From contig NZ_CP077084.1 in NCBI RefSeq assembly GCF_014268275.3, positions 5,700,501-5,764,500 of the forward strand: a DNA stretch of 64,000 nucleotides, written 5' to 3'. Positions 1 to 10,105 of this stretch are shown here, piece after piece (the stretch's first letter is position 1; each line of letters starts with the position of its first letter). Below the pieces are notes generated by a model that did not search any database, was not told the origin of the DNA, and worked only from the letters and a program-made list of their open reading frames with translations. The stretch comes from Pseudomonas tritici. GTDB taxonomy: Bacteria > Pseudomonadota > Gammaproteobacteria > Pseudomonadales > Pseudomonadaceae. The position numbers and the translations under genes were made by a program.

Positions 1-46
1 TCGAGCCCATGAACGTGCCGCAAATACCGAGAATATGAATGTGCAT
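1..46 (-). CDS. mpl: Mpl, murein tripeptide ligase (5' end only)
   Basis: Only the first 15 codons lie in the window; the gene runs off the left edge. They read MHIHILGICGTFMGS, the typical start of UDP-N-acetylmuramate:L-alanyl-gamma-D-glutamyl-meso-diaminopimelate ligase, the cytoplasmic enzyme that re-uses cell-wall tripeptide. GICGTFMG is the glycine-rich nucleotide-binding loop of Mur ligases. The ATG at 46 has GAGG seven bases upstream. It follows eatR in the same direction by 57 bp, the arrangement known from P. aeruginosa. The identification rests on 15 residues but the motif is distinctive. Confidence 0.8.
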   Translation of the reverse strand, partial: MHIHILGICGTFMGS

Positions 47-103
47 AGTCGACCTCGTAAAACATCGAGGCAGGTTAGCGCAGGGGGGCGAAAATCGCAC
101 CTT

Positions 104-2011
104 TTAGCTGAGGGCGTGGCGCGCGATGCCGTGCCGGCGCAGCTTTCTATACAGCGTGTTGCGGCTCACACCCAACTGCTCCGCTGTGTGCGTCATGTGC
201 CAGCGCTGTTGCTGCAACGCCGTAAGCAGTGCGAGGCGTTCGGCGTCTTCCAGTGGCGATTCCACAAGCTTGGCCTGCGCGGCTGCCACGGGACGGGCCT
301 GGCGAATCTGCGCGGGCAAGTCCTCAAGGCCGACACGCCCCTCGTCGCACAACGCCACCAACGTGCGCAATACCGTGCGCAGTTGGCGCACGTTTCCTGG
401 CCAGGCGAATGCCAGCAGCGCCCCACGCGCCGCCGGGTCGAGCGATACGGCCTCACCGTTGGCTTCCTGCGCCAGCAGAAAATCGAGCAACTGGGATGTG
501 TCACTGCGCTCGCGCAAAGGCGGCAACCCAACTTCCAGACCATTGAGCCGGTAGTACAAGTCCTCGCGGAAACTGCCTTCCTGCACACGTTCCAGGAGAT
601 TGCGGTGGGTCGCGCTGATGATTCTGACGTTCACCGCCAGGGGCTCACCGCCGAGCGGCACCACCAGCCGATCCTCCAGCACCCTTAATAGCCGGGTTTG
701 CAGCGCCAGGGGCATATCGCCGATTTCATCCAGGAACAACGTGCCGCCGTCGGCTTGCTGCAGCTTGCCTTGCATGCCCTCTTTGCGCGCGCCGGTAAAG
801 CTGCCGCCGCGATAGCCGAACAGCTCGCTTTCAATCAGGCTTTCCGGAATCGCCGCACAGTTGAGCGCAACAAACGCTTTGTCGGCACGCTGGCTGGCCA
901 AGTGCACAGCCTTGGCGAAGGCCTCTTTGCCGGAGCCGGTTTCGCCATTGATCAGCAACGGCACATCGCGCTCGAACACGCGCAGCGCCTTGCAGAAATC
1001 CTGTTGCAGCGCCGGATCACCCAAGCAGATGCCGGGCAGGCGCGGCCGCTCCACCACGGCCGGCCGGGTAACGGGCGCGGGCGCACTGCGCGCCTGGCCA
1101 CGCAACGCCGCGAACAAATGCCGGCCATCACGGGTACGCAGCGGCCAACTGGCGGTGGCATTCGCACTGGCGCGACCGAGCAACTGATCCAGGGAGCACT
1201 CGAAAAACGCCTCCACCGGCTGCCCGAGCAAATGACCACGCAATTGCCCCAACAGGTTCAGCGCGCTCTGGTTAACCGCACAAATCCGCCCTTCGCCATC
1301 GAACGCCAGCAGGCCTTCGCTGAACAACCCAACCGATTCCGCCTGCAGGTGAAAGCGCAGCAGCCAGTGGTGTTCAAAGTGACGCAGGAAGTAACAACTC
1401 TCGATCATCTTCGCCGACAGGTTCACCAGTGCCATGGTGTGGAACTGGCTCTGGCGCGACACCGCTTCCCGTGCCGACGACACATCCAGCACCGCCAGCA
1501 GGTCGCCATGGGGGTCGAACACCGGGCTCGCCGAACAGGTCAGGCCGGTGTGGCGCCCACGAAAATGCTCATCGCGATGAATGGTCAGGGACTGGCGCTC
1601 CACCAGGCAGGTGCCGATGCCATTCGTGCCTTCGCACGCTTCGCTCCAATCCGCGCCCAGCCACAGCCCCGCGCGCTCGAAAATCTTGCGCTCCGACGGC
1701 GCAGTGACGCAGTTGAGGATCACCCCGCGCGCGTCAGTCAGTAACACCGCATGCCCGGCACCGGAGAGTTGCTGGTGCAGGCTGTTCATCTCGCTGCCGG
1801 CGATGTGCAGCACCTGCTGCAGGCGTTCGCGGCTTTCCAGCAAGCGGCCGTGTTCGAGCACAGTGGGGGCAATGGTTTGCGCAGGGTCAAGGTGGTAGTC
1901 CTCCAGGCAACGCAGCCAGGAGCGAGCGATGGAAGGATCGCTGGACGGGTCGCGGCCATGCGCCACGGTCAAAACTTGTTGGGCATGGCGACTGAATTGA
2001 TCGTTGTGCAT
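104..2011 (-). CDS. eatR: EatR, sigma-54 enhancer-binding regulator of ethanolamine catabolism
   Basis: A 635-residue AcoR-type activator. A GAF-like sensor region occupies roughly residues 70-200, a PAS-like region about 215-300, and an AAA+ domain about 325-555 with Walker A GETGSGKE, the sigma-54 contact loop in the variant form GSFTGA, and Walker [13 protein letters not shown] Fis-type helix-turn-helix ends the protein ([20 protein letters not shown]). The ATG at 2011 has GGGAG upstream. It is divergent from the aldehyde dehydrogenase gene, and a sigma-54 promoter lies between them. In P. aeruginosa the orthologue between mpl and the eut genes works with RpoN to switch on ethanolamine use. 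Family assignment is firm; the name rests on context. Confidence 0.88.
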   Translation of the reverse strand: MHNDQFSRHAQQVLTVAHGRDPSSDPSIARSWLRCLEDYHLDPAQTIAPTVLEHGRLLESRERLQQVLHIAGSEMNSLHQQLSGAGHAVLLTDARGVILNCVTAPSERKIFERAGLWLGADWSEACEGTNGIGTCLVERQSLTIHRDEHFRGRHTGLTCSASPVFDPHGDLLAVLDVSSAREAVSRQSQFHTMALVNLSAKMIESCYFLRHFEHHWLLRFHLQAESVGLFSEGLLAFDGEGRICAVNQSALNLLGQLRGHLLGQPVEAFFECSLDQLLGRASANATASWPLRTRDGRHLFAALRGQARSAPAPVTRPAVVERPRLPGICLGDPALQQDFCKALRVFERDVPLLINGETGSGKEAFAKAVHLASQRADKAFVALNCAAIPESLIESELFGYRGGSFTGARKEGMQGKLQQADGGTLFLDEIGDMPLALQTRLLRVLEDRLVVPLGGEPLAVNVRIISATHRNLLERVQEGSFREDLYYRLNGLEVGLPPLRERSDTSQLLDFLLAQEANGEAVSLDPAARGALLAFAWPGNVRQLRTVLRTLVALCDEGRVGLEDLPAQIRQARPVAAAQAKLVESPLEDAERLALLTALQQQRWHMTHTAEQLGVSRNTLYRKLRRHGIARHALS

Positions 2012-2104
2012 TTCTTATTATTCTCCCTGCGTGAGAACGCCCAGCATCCCCCAGCCATCCAGGCATTGCAATCCCGGGCCGACCCACCGGTCACAGGCTG
2101 TACC

Positions 2105-2150
2105 GTTTGTGGCACAAACTGTCACATCACCTGTATCAGCCCTGCTACAG
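2105..2150. promoter_or_regulatory. Candidate EatR upstream activating sites (two palindromes)
   Basis: Two inverted repeats lie upstream of the sigma-54 promoter. GTTTGTGGCACAAAC at 2105-2119 is a perfect palindrome around one central base. CTGTATCAGCCCTGCTACAG at 2131-2150 is palindromic apart from one pair. They are about 55-100 bp upstream of the -24 element, the normal place for binding sites of an enhancer-binding protein, and lie between eatR and its likely target. Assignment to EatR is inference. Confidence 0.5.
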
Positions 2151-2202
2151 CAACGCCTTGCAAGAATGCCCAACCCTTTGATTTACCTGGCGTGCAAAGC
2201 GG

Positions 2203-2218
2203 TGGCCCAACCTTTGCT
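2203..2218 (+). promoter_or_regulatory. Sigma-54 (RpoN) promoter for exaC
   Basis: TGGCCCAACCTTTGCT matches the -24/-12 consensus TGGCACG-N4-TTGCW. The invariant GG (2204-2205) and GC (2216-2217) are separated by exactly ten bases. It lies 67 bp before the exaC start and downstream of two palindromes, facing away from a gene for a sigma-54 activator. Confidence 0.75.
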
Positions 2219-2284
2219 CTACGCTTTATTACGCGCTTGCTGCGCTGCACTCCGAATAAACATAAAAGCCAGGAGATACCCACC

Positions 2285-3805
2285 ATGCGTTATGCACACC
2301 CCGGTACTGAAGGCGCCGTCGTTTCGTTCAAGGCCAAGTACGGCAACTACATCGGTGGCGAATTTGTTGCGCCGGTCGACGGCAACTATTTCACCAACAC
2401 CTCGCCGGTCAACGGCAAGCCTATCGCCGAATTCCCGCGCTCCACTGCCAAAGACATCGATAAAGCACTGGACGCCGCCCACGCTGCCGCCGACGCCTGG
2501 GGCAAGACCTCGGCCCAGGACCGCTCGCTGGTCCTGCTGAAAATCGCCGACCGCATCGAACAGAACCTCGAACTGCTGGCCATCACCGAAACCTGGGACA
2601 ACGGCAAGGCCGTGCGTGAAACCCTGAACGCCGACATCCCGCTGGCCGCCGACCACTTCCGCTACTTCGCCGGCTGCATCCGCGCCCAGGAAGGCAGCAG
2701 CGCCGAGATCAACGAACACACCGCGTCCTATCACTTCCATGAGCCGCTGGGCGTGGTCGGTCAGATCATCCCGTGGAACTTCCCGCTGCTGATGGCCGCG
2801 TGGAAACTCGCCCCGGCCTTGGCCGCCGGCAACTGCGTGGTGCTCAAGCCTGCCGAGCAAACGCCGCTGGGCATCAACGTGCTGATGGAATTGATCGGCG
2901 ACCTGCTGCCACCGGGCGTGCTGAACGTGGTGCACGGCTTCGGTAAAGAAGCCGGCGAAGCCCTGGCCACCAGCAAGCGCATTGCCAAGATTGCCTTCAC
3001 TGGCTCTACGCCAGTGGGCTCGCACATCATGAAATGTGCTGCGGAAAACATCATTCCGTCGACTGTTGAGCTGGGCGGCAAGTCGCCGAACATCTTCTTT
3101 GCCGACATCATGAAAGCCGAGCCATCCTTTATTGAGAAGGCCGCTGAAGGTCTGGTGCTGGCGTTCTTCAACCAGGGCGAAGTGTGTACCTGCCCATCGC
3201 GCGCGCTGGTGGAAGAGTCGATCTACGACGACTTCATGAAAGTGGTCATGAAGAAAGTCGAGCAGATCAAACGCGGCGACCCGCTCGACACCGACACCAT
3301 GGTCGGCGCCCAGGCGTCCGAGCAGCAATTCGACAAGATCCTGTCCTACCTGGAAATCGCCAAGGGCGAAGGCGCACAACTGCTGACTGGCGGTAAAGTC
3401 GAGAAGCTCGAAGGCGATATGGCGGGCGGCTATTACATCCAGCCGACCCTGCTCAAGGGCACCAACGAAATGCGCGTGTTCCAGGAAGAAATCTTCGGCC
3501 CGGTGGTGAGCATCACCACCTTCAAGGACGAAGCCGAAGCCCTGGCGATTGCCAACGACACCGAGTTCGGCCTGGGTGCCGGCGTGTGGACCCGCGACAT
3601 CAACCGCGCCTACCGCATGGGCCGCGCGATCAAGGCGGGCCGCGTGTGGACCAACTGCTACCACCTGTATCCGGCGCATGCGGCTTTCGGCGGTTACAAG
3701 AAGTCCGGCGTGGGGCGTGAGACGCACAAGATGATGTTGGATCATTACCAGCAGACTAAAAACTTGCTGGTGAGTTACGACATTAATCCACTTGGCTTCT
3801 TCTAA
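2285..3805 (+). CDS. exaC: NAD-dependent aldehyde dehydrogenase (ExaC/AcoD type)
   Basis: A 506-residue class-3 aldehyde dehydrogenase of the ExaC/AcoD group, which oxidises acetaldehyde to acetate in the cytoplasm. The general-base glutamate is in [11 protein letters not shown] and the catalytic cysteine in [14 protein letters not shown]. The ATG at 2285 was chosen because AGGAG precedes it and the length equals that of known ExaC proteins; an open frame continues far upstream without a better start. It lies behind a sigma-54 promoter and beside eatR and eat-eutBC, so its job here is to remove the acetaldehyde released by ethanolamine ammonia-lyase. Confidence 0.93.
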   Translation: MRYAHPGTEGAVVSFKAKYGNYIGGEFVAPVDGNYFTNTSPVNGKPIAEFPRSTAKDIDKALDAAHAAADAWGKTSAQDRSLVLLKIADRIEQNLELLAITETWDNGKAVRETLNADIPLAADHFRYFAGCIRAQEGSSAEINEHTASYHFHEPLGVVGQIIPWNFPLLMAAWKLAPALAAGNCVVLKPAEQTPLGINVLMELIGDLLPPGVLNVVHGFGKEAGEALATSKRIAKIAFTGSTPVGSHIMKCAAENIIPSTVELGGKSPNIFFADIMKAEPSFIEKAAEGLVLAFFNQGEVCTCPSRALVEESIYDDFMKVVMKKVEQIKRGDPLDTDTMVGAQASEQQFDKILSYLEIAKGEGAQLLTGGKVEKLEGDMAGGYYIQPTLLKGTNEMRVFQEEIFGPVVSITTFKDEAEALAIANDTEFGLGAGVWTRDINRAYRMGRAIKAGRVWTNCYHLYPAHAAFGGYKKSGVGRETHKMMLDHYQQTKNLLVSYDINPLGFF

Positions 3806-3853
3806 CGTTGCCTCCTAGCAGGCGACCCGCTCTCAACTTGAAATGAGATCAAG

Positions 3854-3942
3854 TGTGGGAGCTGGCTTGCCTGCGAAAGCGGTGTGTCAGCCAAGTATGT
3901 GTTAACTGACAAAACGCTTTCGCAGGCAAGCCAGCTCCCACA
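3854..3942. repeat. REPIN (head-to-head REP pair)
   Basis: The arm TGTGGGAGCTGGCTTGCCTG at 3854 returns as its reverse complement ending at 3942, separated by a variable spacer. This is the REP doublet arrangement known from P. fluorescens genomes. It fills most of the 218-bp gap between exaC and the permease gene and may fold into a long hairpin in read-through RNA. Confidence 0.9.
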
Positions 3943-4023
3943 TTTGAACTTCGCAAGTAGCTGCTACCTCATTCGGCACACAGAGGCCGAGTTAAAAACA
4001 ATAAGAATGGAAGGTACTTTCCA

Positions 4024-5457
4024 ATGCCTAGCGAACCCACTGGATCCTCCGTCGACTTCGAAAAAGTCGGCACCGACTACTTCCAACAACGCGAACTTAA
4101 AAAAGGCGCCGCCGGCTGGGTGTTGCTGGTCGGCCTCGGCGTTGCCTACGTCATCTCCGGCGACTACGCCGGCTGGAACTTCGGCCTGGCCCAGGGTGGC
4201 TGGGGCGGGATGTTCCTCGCCACCTTGCTGATGGCCACCATGTACCTGTGCATGTGTTTCTCCCTGGCCGAGCTGTCTTCGATGATCCCTACCGCCGGCG
4301 GTGGCTACGGCTTTGCCCGCAGTGCCTTTGGCCCTTGGGGCGGGTTCCTCACAGGCACCGCGATCCTGATCGAATACGCCATCGCCCCCGCCGCCATTGC
4401 GGTGTTTATCGGCGCGTATTGCGAGTCACTGTTCGGCATCGGCGGCTGGATGATTTACCTGGCGTTCTACATCATCTTTATCGGCATCCATATTTTTGGT
4501 GTGGGTGAAGCCCTGAAGCTGATGTTTGTGATTACTGCCGTCGCCGCGATTGCCCTGGGCGTGTTCCTGGTGGCGATGGTGCCGCACTTCAACGTCGCCA
4601 ACCTTTTGGATATCCCGGTCACCGAAGCCAAAGGCGCCAGCACCTTCCTGCCATTCGGCTATGTGGGTGTGTGGGCGGCAATCCCCTATGCCATCTGGTT
4701 TTTCCTCGCGGTCGAGGGCGTGCCGCTGGCCGCCGAAGAAACCAAAAACCCCAAACGCGACCTGCCGCGCGGCCTGATCGGCGCCATCGTGGTGCTGACC
4801 AGCTTTGCCCTGCTGATCCTAGTGATCGCACCGGGCGGCGCCGGCACTTACGCGCTGATCAAATCCGGCAACCCGCTGGTTGAAGCGCTGGCCTTGGCCT
4901 ACGGCGGTTCCACCTGGATGGGCAGCTTCGTCAACCTGGTTGGCCTGGCCGGCCTGATTGCGAGCTTTTTCTCGATCATCTACGCCTATTCGCGGCAGAT
5001 CTTCGCCTTGTCCCGCGCCGGTTACCTGCCACGCAAACTGTCCCAGACCAATAAAAGCAAGGCGCCGGTGCTGGCGCTGGTCATCCCCGGCATCATCGGT
5101 TTTGGCCTGTCGCTGACCGGCCAGGGGGATTTGCTGATCCTGGTGGCGGTGTTTGGCGCGACGATTTCCTACGTGCTGATGATGGCCGCGCACATCACCC
5201 TGCGCATCCGTCGCCCCAAAATGGACCGTCCGTACCGCACGCCGGGTGGCATCTTCACGTCAGGCGTTGCGCTGGTACTGGCCTGCGTGGCCGTGGTGGC
5301 GGGCTTTCTGGTGGATCCACGGGTGGTGATTGGCGCCGCGATCATCTATGGAGTATTAATTGCTTACTTTGCTTTCTACAGCCGGCATCACTTGGTAGCA
5401 GGCACGCCCGAAGAGGAATTCGCGGCGATCCAGGCCGCAGAGGCCGCCTTGCACTAA
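4024..5457 (+). CDS. eat: Ethanolamine permease
   Basis: A 477-residue APC-superfamily transporter with about 12 hydrophobic segments and a hydrophilic N-terminus. It matches the ethanolamine permease family found next to eutBC in pseudomonads. The role is inner-membrane uptake of ethanolamine. The start at 4024 lies just after a small palindrome (GGAAGGTACTTTCC, 4009-4022) containing the AAGG ribosome site. eutB follows after 63 bp, in the order exaC-eat-eutB-eutC. The substrate is inferred from family and context. Confidence 0.88.
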   Translation: MPSEPTGSSVDFEKVGTDYFQQRELKKGAAGWVLLVGLGVAYVISGDYAGWNFGLAQGGWGGMFLATLLMATMYLCMCFSLAELSSMIPTAGGGYGFARSAFGPWGGFLTGTAILIEYAIAPAAIAVFIGAYCESLFGIGGWMIYLAFYIIFIGIHIFGVGEALKLMFVITAVAAIALGVFLVAMVPHFNVANLLDIPVTEAKGASTFLPFGYVGVWAAIPYAIWFFLAVEGVPLAAEETKNPKRDLPRGLIGAIVVLTSFALLILVIAPGGAGTYALIKSGNPLVEALALAYGGSTWMGSFVNLVGLAGLIASFFSIIYAYSRQIFALSRAGYLPRKLSQTNKSKAPVLALVIPGIIGFGLSLTGQGDLLILVAVFGATISYVLMMAAHITLRIRRPKMDRPYRTPGGIFTSGVALVLACVAVVAGFLVDPRVVIGAAIIYGVLIAYFAFYSRHHLVAGTPEEEFAAIQAAEAALH

Positions 5458-5471
5458 ATGCCGTAAACCTC

Positions 5472-5504
5472 GACGCGGGGACCTTGTTCACAGGGGCCCG
5501 CGTC
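5472..5504 (+). other. Intercistronic hairpin between eat and eutB
   Basis: GACGCGGG at 5472-5479 is the exact reverse complement of CCCGCGTC at 5497-5504, giving an 8-bp GC-rich stem with a 17-base loop. No T-run follows, so it is not a standard terminator. It sits four bases before the AAGGAG of eutB and could affect mRNA processing or eutB translation. Confidence 0.55.
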
Positions 5505-5520
5505 ATCAAGGAGACACTGT

Positions 5521-6915
5521 ATGGCAAGCTTTTCCCACGCGGTAGGTGCACAAACCTACCGCTTCGACAGCCTCAAGGACGTGATGGCCAAGGCCAGCCC
5601 CGCACGCTCCGGGGACTTTCTCGCCGGCGTCGCCGCACAGAACGACGGCGAACGGGTGGCCGCGCAGATGGCGTTGGCGAATATCCCGCTGAAACACTTC
5701 CTGGAAGAAGTGCTGATTCCGTATGAAAGCGACGAAGTCACCCGACTGATCATCGACACCCACGATAAACAGGCGTTTGCGGCGGTCAGCCACCTGACCG
5801 TCGGCGGCCTGCGCGACTGGCTGCTCAGCGACGCCGCCGATGAACAATCCCTACGCGCATTGGCGCCAGGGCTGACACCGGAAATGGCGGCCGCCGTGTC
5901 CAAGATCATGCGCGTGCAGGACCTGGTGCTGGTGGCGCAGAAGATCCGCGTGGTCACGCAGTTTCGCGGCACCATGGGCCTGCGCGGGCGGTTATCCACA
6001 CGGCTGCAACCCAACCATCCGACGGACGAACCAGCAGGTATCGCGGCGAGCATCCTTGATGGCCTGCTCTACGGCAACGGCGACGCCATGATCGGCATCA
6101 ACCCGGCCACCGACAGCATCGCCTCGATCTGCGCCATGCTGGAGATGCTCGACGCGATTATCCAGCGCTATGAGATCCCGACCCAGGCCTGCGTGCTGAC
6201 CCACGTCACCACCTCCATCGAAGCGATCAACCGCGGCGTGCCGTTGGACCTGGTGTTCCAGTCGATTGCCGGCACCGAGGCGGCCAACGCCAGTTTCGGC
6301 ATCAGCTTGAGTGTGCTGCAGGAAGGTTACGACGCGGGCTTGAGCCTCAATCGCGGCACGCTGGGCCAGAACCTGATGTATTTCGAAACCGGCCAGGGCA
6401 GTGCCTTGTCGGCTAACGCGCACTTTGGCGTCGACCAGCAAACCTGCGAAACCCGCGCCTACGCGGTGGCGCGGCACTTCAAGCCATTCCTTGTGAATAC
6501 TGTGGTCGGTTTTATCGGCCCCGAGTACCTGTACAACGGCAAGCAAATCATTCGCGCGGGCCTGGAAGACCACTTCTGCGGCAAGTTGCTGGGCGTGCCG
6601 ATGGGTTGCGACATCTGCTACACCAACCACGCCGAAGCCGACCAGGATGACATGGACACGCTGCTGACCCTGCTGGGCGTGGCCGGGATCAACTTCATCA
6701 TGGGCATCCCCGGTTCCGACGACATTATGCTCAACTACCAGACCACCTCGTTCCATGACGCGTTGTACGCCCGCCAGACCCTGGGGTTAAAACCGGCGCC
6801 GGAGTTCGAACAGTGGCTGGCGAAGATGGGCATCTTCACGCAAGCCGACGGCAAGGTACGCTTCGGCAACAGCCTGCCACCGGCGTTTCGCCAAGCCTTG
6901 GCGCAACTGGGATGA
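5521..6915 (+). CDS. eutB: Ethanolamine ammonia-lyase, large subunit
   Basis: A 464-residue protein collinear with EutB, the catalytic TIM-barrel subunit of adenosylcobalamin-dependent ethanolamine ammonia-lyase (ethanolamine -> acetaldehyde + ammonia). Family stretches such as [18 protein letters not shown] and the C-terminal [20 protein letters not shown] are present. AAGGAG precedes the ATG at 5521. No microcompartment shell genes are nearby, so this is the short cytosolic pathway. The enzyme needs B12, and btuB and btuF lie about 27-29 kb away in the same window. Confidence 0.97.
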   Translation: MASFSHAVGAQTYRFDSLKDVMAKASPARSGDFLAGVAAQNDGERVAAQMALANIPLKHFLEEVLIPYESDEVTRLIIDTHDKQAFAAVSHLTVGGLRDWLLSDAADEQSLRALAPGLTPEMAAAVSKIMRVQDLVLVAQKIRVVTQFRGTMGLRGRLSTRLQPNHPTDEPAGIAASILDGLLYGNGDAMIGINPATDSIASICAMLEMLDAIIQRYEIPTQACVLTHVTTSIEAINRGVPLDLVFQSIAGTEAANASFGISLSVLQEGYDAGLSLNRGTLGQNLMYFETGQGSALSANAHFGVDQQTCETRAYAVARHFKPFLVNTVVGFIGPEYLYNGKQIIRAGLEDHFCGKLLGVPMGCDICYTNHAEADQDDMDTLLTLLGVAGINFIMGIPGSDDIMLNYQTTSFHDALYARQTLGLKPAPEFEQWLAKMGIFTQADGKVRFGNSLPPAFRQALAQLG

Positions 6916-6926
6916 AGGAGCCGCCC

Positions 6927-7745
6927 GTGCAACTAGACCTGCCTGACAACCCCTGGCTGGAACTGCGCCGCCTGACGCCGGCGCGTATTGCCCTGGGCCG
7001 AACCGGCACCAGCATCCCCACCAACGCGCAACTGGACTTCCAATATGCTCACGCCCAGGCGCGTGACGCGGTGCACCTGCCCTTCGACCACGCGGGCCTG
7101 AGCAGTCAACTGGCAGAACGCGGACGCGATAGTTTGTTACTGCACAGTGCTGCTGCCGACCGGCACAGCTACCTGCAACGCCCGGATCTGGGGCGGCGCC
7201 TCAGTGATGAGTCGGCCCAAACCCTGCGCGACCATGCCGAGGCTAATCCCGGCGGCGTGGATCTGGCGGTGGTGGTGGCCGATGGTTTATCGGCGCTGGC
7301 GGTGCATAAACACACCCTGCCGTTTCTTACACGCATGGAGGAACAAACCCACGCTGAAGGCTGGTCTTTGTCGCCCGTCATTTTGGTGGAACAGGGACGC
7401 GTGGCGGTGGCAGATGAAATCGGCCAATTGCTCGGTGCCAGGATGGTGGTGATCCTGATCGGCGAACGGCCAGGCCTCAGCTCGCCGGACAGCCTGGGGC
7501 TGTATTTCACCTACAACCCCAAAGTGGGCCTTACCGACGCCTATCGCAATTGCATCTCCAACGTACGCCTGGAAGGACTGAGTTACGGCATGGCGGCCCA
7601 TCGCCTGCTGTATCTGATGCGAGAGGCGTGTCGTCGGCAGTTGTCGGGGGTCAATCTCAAGGACGAAGCGCAGGTTCAGACAATCGAATCCGACGATCCG
7701 GACCTCATGAAAGGTAACTTCCTGCTCAGTTCACCGGATGACTGA
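6927..7745 (+). CDS. eutC: Ethanolamine ammonia-lyase, small subunit
   Basis: EutC completes the EutBC complex and helps hold the cobalamin cofactor. The GTG at 6927 gives 272 residues ([19 protein letters not shown]) and has an ideal AAGGAG six bases upstream. An alternative ATG at 6912 overlaps the eutB stop as ATGA and would add five residues. Conserved segments [19 protein letters not shown] and [19 protein letters not shown] fit the family. It is translationally close-coupled to eutB. Confidence 0.95.
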   Translation: MQLDLPDNPWLELRRLTPARIALGRTGTSIPTNAQLDFQYAHAQARDAVHLPFDHAGLSSQLAERGRDSLLLHSAAADRHSYLQRPDLGRRLSDESAQTLRDHAEANPGGVDLAVVVADGLSALAVHKHTLPFLTRMEEQTHAEGWSLSPVILVEQGRVAVADEIGQLLGARMVVILIGERPGLSSPDSLGLYFTYNPKVGLTDAYRNCISNVRLEGLSYGMAAHRLLYLMREACRRQLSGVNLKDEAQVQTIESDDPDLMKGNFLLSSPDD

Positions 7746-7837
7746 TTGATGGGCGATTGCGCTTTTTCACGCCATTAGGCAGCATCGAGTCACGGCCGCT
7801 TGTGTGGTCATACCCAATCTGGAAGTTGAGGCCTGGC

Positions 7838-8296
7838 ATGCGGATTACTCAAGCGACCCTGGAACACCTGGACCTGTTGACCCCGTTGTTCGTCAAATAC
7901 CGCGAGTTTTATGGCGCCTTGCCCTTCCCGGACTCCTCGCGGGCCTTTCTGGAAAAACGCCTGCGCCGCAAGGAGTCGGTGATTTACCTGGCCCTGGCGG
8001 ACGATGACGACAAGAAGCTGCTTGGATTTTGCCAGCTGTACCCCAGCTATTCGTCGCTGTCGCTGAAGCGGGTGTGGATTCTTAATGACATCTACGTGGC
8101 GGAAGACGCGCGCCGACAATTAGTGGCGGACAACCTGATGCGTACGGCGAAGAAGATGGCCAAGGAGACACATGCGGTGCGGCTGCGAGTCTCGACCAGC
8201 AGTGACAATGAAGTGGCGCAGAAGACCTATGAGTCGATCGGATTCCGTGAGGACACTGAATTCAAGAACTACACGTTGCCGATCAGCGAAGACTGA
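7838..8296 (+). CDS. GNAT-family N-acetyltransferase
   Basis: A 152-residue protein with the GNAT fold: an N-terminal MRITQATLEHLDLL strand-helix, central ILNDIYVAEDARRQLVADNLM covering motif A, and a C-terminal YESIGFREDTEFKNYTL. The substrate is unknown. The ATG at 7838 was preferred over an upstream TTG because the acetyltransferase fold starts exactly there. It follows eutC, as in P. aeruginosa, but its role in ethanolamine use is unproven. Confidence 0.85.
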   Translation: MRITQATLEHLDLLTPLFVKYREFYGALPFPDSSRAFLEKRLRRKESVIYLALADDDDKKLLGFCQLYPSYSSLSLKRVWILNDIYVAEDARRQLVADNLMRTAKKMAKETHAVRLRVSTSSDNEVAQKTYESIGFREDTEFKNYTLPISED

Positions 8297-8328
8297 AACC
8301 TGAATACTTCAAACACTACAATTCCCCT

Positions 8329-8416
8329 GTGGGAGCGGGCTTGCTCGCGAAAGCGTTGGTTCAGTCAGACTATTTATAACTGACCCGCCGCTTTCGCGAG
8401 CAAGCCCGCTCCCACA
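8329..8416. repeat. REPIN (GTGGGAGCGGGCTTGCTCGC type)
   Basis: Arms TGTGGGAGCGGGCTTGCTCG at 8329 and its reverse complement ending at 8416 form a head-to-head doublet. The central-T/GCTCGCGAA variant differs from the GCCTGCGA arms at 3854, so two REP subfamilies coexist in the window. It lies just after the acetyltransferase gene. Confidence 0.9.
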
Positions 8417-8497
8417 TTTGGATTTGTGGTGATCTGCGGACCGCGTGCCACGACATCCCCCGCTACAAAACCAACACGCTTTTCACCGCTCTATCCG

Positions 8498-8503
8498 TAT
8501 AAT
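8498..8503 (+). promoter_or_regulatory. Probable -10 element upstream of the dedA-like gene
   Basis: A consensus TATAAT sits 110 bp upstream of the DedA start in otherwise non-coding DNA after the REPIN. No convincing -35 hexamer was found at 16-18 bp, so this is tentative. Confidence 0.35.
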
Positions 8504-8607
8504 GCGGACCTTTCAGGGTTGTAAGAAATGCGGCATACACTTGTAGCCTTATTACCCGAGCTTCCGCACAGGCCTGCAGAGCCGGGCCATTCACACAGGT
8601 GCCATCC

Positions 8608-9264
8608 ATGGATTTCAACCCGCTCGACCTTATCCTGCATCTCGATGTTTACCTCGACCTGCTGGTAACCAATTACGGTCCGTGGATCTACGCCATTCTG
8701 TTTCTGGTCATTTTTTGCGAAACCGGCTTGGTGGTCATGCCGTTCCTGCCGGGTGATTCGTTGCTGTTTATCGCCGGCGCCGTGGCCGCAGGTGGTGGTA
8801 TGGACCCGGTCTTGCTGGGCGGCCTGTTGATGCTGGCGGCGATCCTTGGCGACAGCACCAACTACGTAATCGGGCGAACGGTGGGCGAACGCTTGTTCAA
8901 CAACCCCAACTCGAAAATCTTCCGTCGCGATTACCTGCAAAAAACCCACGACTTCTACGACAAGCACGGCGGCAAAACCGTGACGCTGGCGCGCTTCCTG
9001 CCAATCCTGCGCACCTTCGCGCCGTTCGTCGCCGGCATCGCGAAAATGCCCTACGTACGCTTCTTTGGTTTCAGCGTGCTGGGCACTATCCTCTGGGTGG
9101 GCGGCTTGGTCACCTTGGGCTACTTCTTTGGCAACGTGCCGTTCATCAAGAAAAACCTGTCGCTGCTGGTGGTGTTTATCATCCTACTGTCGCTGGTACC
9201 GATGATCATTGGTGTATTCCGCAGCCGTTTTGGCCGCTCCTCCTCCGAAGCCAAGTCGCAGTAA
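8608..9264 (+). CDS. DedA-family inner-membrane protein
   Basis: A 218-residue polytopic protein of the DedA/SNARE-associated (VTT) family. Hallmarks are FCETGLVVMPFLPGDSLLF near residues 35-53, GDSTNYVIGRTVG near 80-95 and the RFLPILRTFAPFVAG motif near 130. DedA proteins support membrane homeostasis, some as undecaprenyl-phosphate flippases. The ATG at 8608 has AGGTG seven bases upstream; a GTG at 8599 would overlap that site. It is followed after 6 bp by mtfA, with which it is probably co-transcribed. Confidence 0.9.
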   Translation: MDFNPLDLILHLDVYLDLLVTNYGPWIYAILFLVIFCETGLVVMPFLPGDSLLFIAGAVAAGGGMDPVLLGGLLMLAAILGDSTNYVIGRTVGERLFNNPNSKIFRRDYLQKTHDFYDKHGGKTVTLARFLPILRTFAPFVAGIAKMPYVRFFGFSVLGTILWVGGLVTLGYFFGNVPFIKKNLSLLVVFIILLSLVPMIIGVFRSRFGRSSSEAKSQ

Positions 9265-9270
9265 GCGCCG

Positions 9271-10086
9271 ATGTGGTCCCTCAGCGCCTGGCGTCGCCAG
9301 CGCTTGCTGGCCAGGCACCCGATTGCCGATGACACCTGGCAGCGGGTACGCCAGCACCTGAGCTTCCTCGACGGCATCACTGCCGATCAGGACCAGTGGC
9401 TGCGTGAAGCCTGCGTGGTGTTCCTTGCCGAAAAACACCTCACCGCCCTGCCCGGCGTCGAACTGCATCAGGAACAACGCCTGCTGCTCGCCGCCCAGGC
9501 GCAACTGCCGCTGATAAACCTCGGCGACCTGGATTGGTACCAAGGCTTCCACGAAATCGTGCTGTACCCCGACGACTTCGTCAGCCCCCAGCGCCATCGC
9601 GACAGCAGCGGCATCGAACACGAATGGGACGGCGAACACAGCGGCGAAGCCTGGCAACAAGGCCCAGTGATCCTCGCCTGGCCCGGCGTACTCGCCAGCG
9701 GTAACTGGGAAGGCTACAACCTGGTCATCCACGAACTGGCGCACAAGCTCGACATGCTCAACGGCGACGCCAACGGCCTGCCACCGCTGCACAACGACAT
9801 GCGCGTGCAGGAATGGGCCAGCGTGATGCAAAGCGCCTACGACGACCTCAATCGCCAACTGGACGCCAACCCGGACGCCGATACCGAGATTGACCCCTAC
9901 GCCGCCGAAAACCCGGCGGAATTCTTTGCCGTCACCAGCGAATATTTTTTCAGCGCCCCGGATTTGCTGGTGAGCAGTTATCCACAGGTGTACGCGCAAC
10001 TCAGCCGCTTTTATCGCCAGTATCCCTTGGCCCGCCTCACCGAACTGCAGGCCAGCGACCCACGTTATCAGCCACAAGGCGAATGA
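9271..10086 (+). CDS. mtfA: MtfA-type zinc peptidase (M90)
   Basis: A 271-residue protein with the MtfA/DgsA anti-repressor signature. HELAHKLDMLNG near residue 160 supplies the HExxH zinc ligands, and ENPAEFFAVTSEYFF near 210 the third. In E. coli MtfA binds the Mlc repressor and has peptidase activity; the partner here is unknown. The gene begins 6 bp after the dedA-like gene, the same pairing as in P. aeruginosa, and precedes ppa. Confidence 0.9.
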   Translation: MWSLSAWRRQRLLARHPIADDTWQRVRQHLSFLDGITADQDQWLREACVVFLAEKHLTALPGVELHQEQRLLLAAQAQLPLINLGDLDWYQGFHEIVLYPDDFVSPQRHRDSSGIEHEWDGEHSGEAWQQGPVILAWPGVLASGNWEGYNLVIHELAHKLDMLNGDANGLPPLHNDMRVQEWASVMQSAYDDLNRQLDANPDADTEIDPYAAENPAEFFAVTSEYFFSAPDLLVSSYPQVYAQLSRFYRQYPLARLTELQASDPRYQPQGE

Positions 10087-10105
10087 CCGTACGACGTCTG
10101 GCGCA

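Noticed and set aside
35..1744. Long plus-strand open frames opposite eatR (35-688, 698-1744)
   Set aside because: They lie wholly opposite a gene with complete domain structure, have no recognisable content and arise from high GC in the third codon position.
2219..3745. 508-codon minus-strand frame opposite exaC
   Set aside because: It is a shadow of a fully conserved aldehyde dehydrogenase; composition is His/Gln/Val-rich as expected from antisense reading.
8490..8600. Possible tRNA or small RNA upstream of the dedA-like gene
   Set aside because: No cloverleaf pairing could be drawn; only a -10 element is supported.
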